Positions 60,401 to 64,000 of a DNA stretch of 64,000 nt are shown piece after piece. Origin of the DNA: Gordionus sp. m RMFG-2023 (lineage: Eukaryota > Nematomorpha > Gordioida > Chordodea > Parachordodidae); assembly GCF_954871325.1 (NCBI RefSeq), contig NC_088777.1, positions 7,665,366 to 7,729,365 of the forward strand, written 5' to 3'. Both the position numbers and the translations under genes were made by a program. How positions within the stretch are numbered: position 1 is the first letter of the stretch; each line of letters starts with the position of its first letter. Below the pieces are notes generated by a model. The model saw nothing but the letters and a program-made list of their open reading frames with translations, was not told where the DNA came from and made no database searches.

Positions 60401-63179
60401 CCATATATTATCAATATGTTTTTTTTATTTGTAGATCCCATTTGGTTACCATACCTCCAGGTCCAGTTCTTTCCGAGGCACTCCTGACTTCCCCCATAAT
60501 GGCGCGAGGGGACGATGGTGGAAACCTCAGCAACGCCATGATGACATCATCCTTTGGTGCCGGGGGATCCGGTGCCACTGGCGGATCTGGTCTTAGCGAC
60601 TTTGAATTCGGAATTGATCCGAATTCCGACCCCGAATTAGCCCTGGTTAGTACTTACTACTTTTTATTGTTTATTTGTCCACTTGCAACCACTAAAAACT
60701 GGTTTTTTTTAAAAATAGCTTAATCACTCCATAGGATTTGTGGAATTAATTATATTTAAGAATTAAAAATTACTTCTTTTTTTTTACAAGTAGAGTTTTT
60801 TGAATGCTAAATAATGCATTTAAAATGGTATCGTGCAAATTGGTCAAATTTGAATTGAACCGTTATTTGCATATGAAACGCTCAATTTTTTAGAAAAAGC
60901 ATGGACACTTATTTGGGAACGTGAAATGTTAAAATGCTTTAAAATAATAGGCGATTTAGTTTTGTCATATGTGGACCTTAATTTTTTTAAAAAAAAAAAT
61001 CTAAACCCACCCAAATGTTATTTTTGTTTAGGCTAAACTCCAGTTTTTTTAAAAAATTATTTTTTATAATTTTGATCTTGTTTTGTAAGTGGTTTCAAAG
61101 GGAAGTTACTACAATATAAAAAGAGGAAGAAGGATTTAATGTTCCATCACGCGATTTTACAACTAGTTAATTTGATTTTTTTTAAAAATCAACTCCACAC
61201 GGATTTTTTAGACAAGTCGGTAAAGGGTTTTGCAAATCTCACTTTTTTAGAAAGGAAGAAAATTTTATATTACGAACCGGACAAAGTTACTGGTTCTTAT
61301 TTGTAAAAAGAACTTTAGATAGCATATGTCTGAAACGTCAATTATTCTTCATTTTCATTTTTGCCCTTCTCTATATCATACATATAATATCTTGTTTACT
61401 TATTCGAATCCTTTCACAAGGAATTGAATGTGAAATTATAAAAATTTAAAACCTTTTGGTAGGACTGTAGGCTACATCAATATTTAATATCGGATCAATG
61501 ATGATATTTAAGTGATGAAAAATTTCCCCCGTTTGAGCCGATTTTTTAAAAAAGCTAACGGAATGTTTTAGCCGGAAGCTTAAGCCTCGAGATTTCGCTA
61601 ATAGATATCCATGCCACTTATGAGCAAAATATTTAGGCTTGCTTAGATCTATCTTCTTAAAACCATCGAATGCAATTTTATTTTGTAGCATTAATTATAG
61701 CATTTGCTTTAATTGTGTTAAAATATAATTATTTTATTTAAATATAAAAAATATATATAATAAATTTGTTTAAATTAATTGTTAGCTATGAATACCATCT
61801 TCCTCTATAGTTCTATTATTTTTTATTGCCTTGCCATATTATTCTGTAAGTTACATGCTGGGCCCATATTTATTCTATTTACGAAAATATTTCATTTTTT
61901 TTAATATTTATTAACTGTTCGAGAGGGGTTGGTTTAAATTAAATGATATCAAAATTTATCTCTTCTCCTTTTATCCACGAGGTAAAATTTAGTAAATTTC
62001 ATTTCTTTAACTTATACTTTTTTGAAAAAGGCTTTGAGAGTGTCGATGGAAGAGCAAAGAGCTCGACAACAAGCCGAGGTTAGGTCTAACCAACAGCAAA
62101 ACGAAAATACAGAAGGAACCGGGTTGCTAACCATACACGAAAGTAATATGCCAATGAGCGATGCTTCCAATGAAAATTCTAACGCGCAAGGTTTTTTTAA
62201 AAATTTATTAAATGGCAGAATTGAAAAAATGGAAGGAGGAAGGAGATATGCGGAGAAGAATGAATGGGTAATCAAAATGTGAGGGGCTGGAGAAGAAGTA
62301 AAGAATGAAGTTTATAGTATACAGTATCACATTTTTGTATCTAGATACTTTAATAACTCTGATTCTAATGGTTATTTTAAAGTTTTACATAATCTTTAAT
62401 CTTTTGTGTGGGCCTCGTAATATATTTTTTTCATAAAATATGTTTTATTATTTAAATCCGGGCATTTTTGGAGGTGGTTAGATATACCCTAACGTGATAA
62501 AAAAACACGTTTCAAGACTTGAGATTTTAGGTAATGATAAAGGTCCTATAAATATCCACCTTTCTGCCAAAAAAATGCCAAAAAAAACATTTTTTGAAAA
62601 ATGTTACTTACGGGATCTTGCAGTTAGGGCCAGCTACGATATGATATGTGATTTACATTATTTTAAATCATTCATCTGAACATTTATGTCTCCAATAAAC
62701 ATTGATGTTATATCGATCGTATAATGTAATCATTTACTCCATGGATCTATTTTTTTAAACACACTTTTAATTTTGCTTATTTTTTTAGTCAAAATTTTTA
62801 TTAAACTAATAAGAAAACATAGTTATATATATATATAATCCGCAATGTGGTGTTATTGTTATTTTAAAAGGAAACGCGTCAAATCTAAGAACTAATAATT
62901 TTTTTTTTCAAAATTTTTTTGGTACCGGAACTTAAAATCTCTTTCCTTTTTTAGTCAACTCAAAATGCATTTGCAAATTTATCCAAAAAAAAGAACAATT
63001 GAGTGAAGAAGAGATGCTATTGAACCAAGCTCTGGCTATGTCGATGGGCCTTAATCCTTCTACTGTCGTTATGCCAGCTTTGAAGGCCGATAAACATGGT
63101 ACCGACGAAAACGATGTAGTCATGAGCGACGATCAACAAATAGCTTTAGCGCTCCAGATGTCACTTGAACCAGAACATA
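54444..63179 (+). CDS. PSMD4: 26S proteasome ubiquitin receptor Rpn10 (PSMD4), 3' end outside the window
   Basis: Rpn10 is the 19S-cap subunit that binds polyubiquitin and bridges lid and base. Exons: 54,444-54,469; 54,508-54,648; 54,690-54,801; 54,845-54,931; 54,970-55,100; 60,435-60,645; 62,031-62,190; 62,994-63,179 (last donor tentative). The frame is kept through all, giving 351 residues so far. The VWA domain (about 1-190) starts [20 protein letters not shown] and has [40 protein letters not shown] and [14 protein letters not shown]. Three ubiquitin-interacting motifs follow: [13 protein letters not shown] (about 232-244), [14 protein letters not shown] (294-307) and [12 protein letters not shown] (337-348); Drosophila Rpn10 also has three, human two. 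The C-terminal part expected after the last motif is not in the window. Intron 5 is 5.3 kb and holds retroelement fossils; the first introns are only 38-43 bases. A dead 5' copy lies at 26,586-36,015. Confidence 0.96.
55101..56447. other. PSMD4 intron 5, left part
   Basis: AT-rich, with no gene or diagnosable element. A stretch at 55,345-55,387 reads VLATFMLQQ after a possible acceptor, but no first exon accompanies it. Confidence 0.5.
56448..57642. mobile_element. Head-to-head inverted pair of LTR-element 3' ORF fossils
   Basis: Left arm 56,448 to about 56,935 is the reverse complement of right arm about 57,168-57,642, with a spacer of about 230 bases. Each arm carries the same coding relic: a CCHC knuckle ([14 protein letters not shown]) and an acidic W/L/F-rich end, read on the minus strand in the left arm and on the plus strand in the right. 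The protein plan is that of the extra 3' ORF at 28,487-29,026. The arms differ by scattered substitutions and short indels, so the pair is not new. It is broken and has no LTR visible. Confidence 0.8.
57720..58606 (+). mobile_element. Gypsy-type gag/protease fossil in PSMD4 intron 5
   Basis: Plus-strand relic of the family at 28,185-35,184: gag zinc knuckles (including [14 protein letters not shown] and [14 protein letters not shown], with [13 protein letters not shown] shared almost word for word) and, to the right, a DPCHRV segment that precedes the protease. No LTRs or pol follow. It is broken several times and old. Confidence 0.85.
58607..60434. other. PSMD4 intron 5, right part
   Basis: AT-rich with many homopolymer runs. 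No open frame or repeat with defined ends is seen before the exon 6 acceptor at 60,433-60,434. Confidence 0.5.
60798..60905. mobile_element. Partial GTGCGCAC-family MITE in PSMD4 intron 6
   Basis: Words aataatgcatttaaaatgg, tcgtgcaaattggtcaaatt and gaaacgctcaatttt match the copies at 13,816-14,227 and 41,046-41,388. Both ends are worn and the core is deleted. Confidence 0.6.
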
Positions 63180-64000
63180 GTTTGTTTTTTTTGAAAATAT
63201 TTATTTCTTATTTTTTTTTTTAGGTTTAGTTTGTCTATTAATGATTTGCATCGGGCCTAATTTTTTTTTTTTTTTAAATTAAAATTATTTATCTGCTTGG
63301 CCCAGCCCGAATTTATTTAAATATAGAAAAAATTTAATATAATCTTTTAATTGCAAAGATAATATTCTGCTCTTTGTTTCCTACAAAAATTTAAAAATAT
63401 AATCCACTACTTTTGTAATATGATTTTTTTGAATAAATAAATTCTATAGTAATATAATTCTTATACATCGACCATAAAAATTAAAATATAATTGAGGGTA
63501 ATATTTAAAATACAACAAATCCATTTTTTTTAAAAAAAATCTGAAAAAATGGGTATAGAACACTAATACTAAGTTGACGAAAAAAATACTGACAGAGAGC
63601 TTAATTTAAATAAAAATCAAATGTACAACTTATTAAATAGAATATGGAAAGCAATGGTTTTAAGGGTGATAATAAAAAATTTTTTAAAAAAGTATTTTAT
63701 TAGGAGAGCATAAAAACTTTTGGGGAAGGGGCGGGCAGGACCTGAGCGTATAACCTACTATCATTGTAGTATTATATCATGATGCCAATTATCGTTAAAT
63801 TGTCTTTATTATTTTCTTGATCGTAATCAAAGAAAATGATAATTTTTAGGTGTTCTATACTCTTTCACTTCTGATTTACAACTATCATATAATAATAATA
63901 ATCTTTTAACTTATATAAGCTTATCTATGTCTTTTTTTAAAAAAAATTATATCAAAATCATTTATAATATTGTCATCACATTATCCCAATCTGAAAATAT
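63180..64000. other. PSMD4 intron 8 (start), no exon seen
   Basis: AT-rich. At 63,246-63,330 there is a worn piece of the GC-rich MITE family (cgggcctaatttt, ggcccagcccgaatttatttaaatatag, as at 16,806-16,930). No sequence resembling the Rpn10 C-terminal segment was found, so the remaining coding exon(s) must lie to the right of the window. Confidence 0.5.

Overview
The window is AT-rich (roughly three quarters A+T), intron-containing animal DNA. Two host housekeeping genes can be reconstructed exon by exon: UDP-glucose 6-dehydrogenase (minus strand, 10,072-15,391, eight exons, 517 residues, apparently intact) and the 26S proteasome ubiquitin receptor Rpn10/PSMD4 (plus strand, 54,444 to beyond the 63 kb region, its last exon(s) outside the window). 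Two further host genes are tiny two-exon genes for secreted peptides: a Gly/Tyr-rich one (plus, 7,708-8,082) and a relative at 38,987-39,223 (minus) with a matching signal peptide and exon layout but an unrelated mature tail. Gly/Tyr-rich secreted peptides and the character of the UGDH C-terminal half are compatible with a nematode; this is inference, and only an invertebrate animal is secure.

Layout. 1-7.6 kb: mobile DNA (3' end of a LINE, a short hAT MITE, a 3.5-kb hAT element with nearly complete transposase). 7.6-8.2 kb: Gly/Tyr peptide gene. 10.1-15.4 kb: UGDH. 16.4-36.0 kb: copy A of a segmental duplication. 36.0-46.2 kb: LINE reverse-transcriptase relic, second peptide gene, MITE, long inverted repeat, second LINE 3' end, AT-rich filler. 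46.2-55.0 kb: copy B of the duplication, which runs into the functional PSMD4. 55.1-60.4 kb: large PSMD4 intron with LTR-retroelement fossils. 60.4-63.2 kb: PSMD4 exons 6-8.

The organising event is the direct segmental duplication. The ancestral unit was the intergenic space between divergently transcribed UGDH and PSMD4 plus the first five PSMD4 exons. Copy B still drives the intact gene; copy A ends in a truncated PSMD4 pseudogene. Copy A's pseudogene was invaded by a BED-finger hAT element in intron 1 and by a second hAT element in exon 3, and that hAT element was itself invaded by a 7-kb Ty3/Gypsy-type LTR element (a broken fossil). Because copy B keeps the matching uninterrupted sites, 8-bp target duplications and insertion boundaries can be read to the base. 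The reverse also occurs: a hAT element at 50,195-51,603 sits in copy B and its empty site is in copy A.

No rRNA, canonical tRNA, CRISPR or prokaryotic operon signal was seen. Exon boundaries come from reading conserved protein families and GT/AG sites by eye; coordinates may be off by a base in places.
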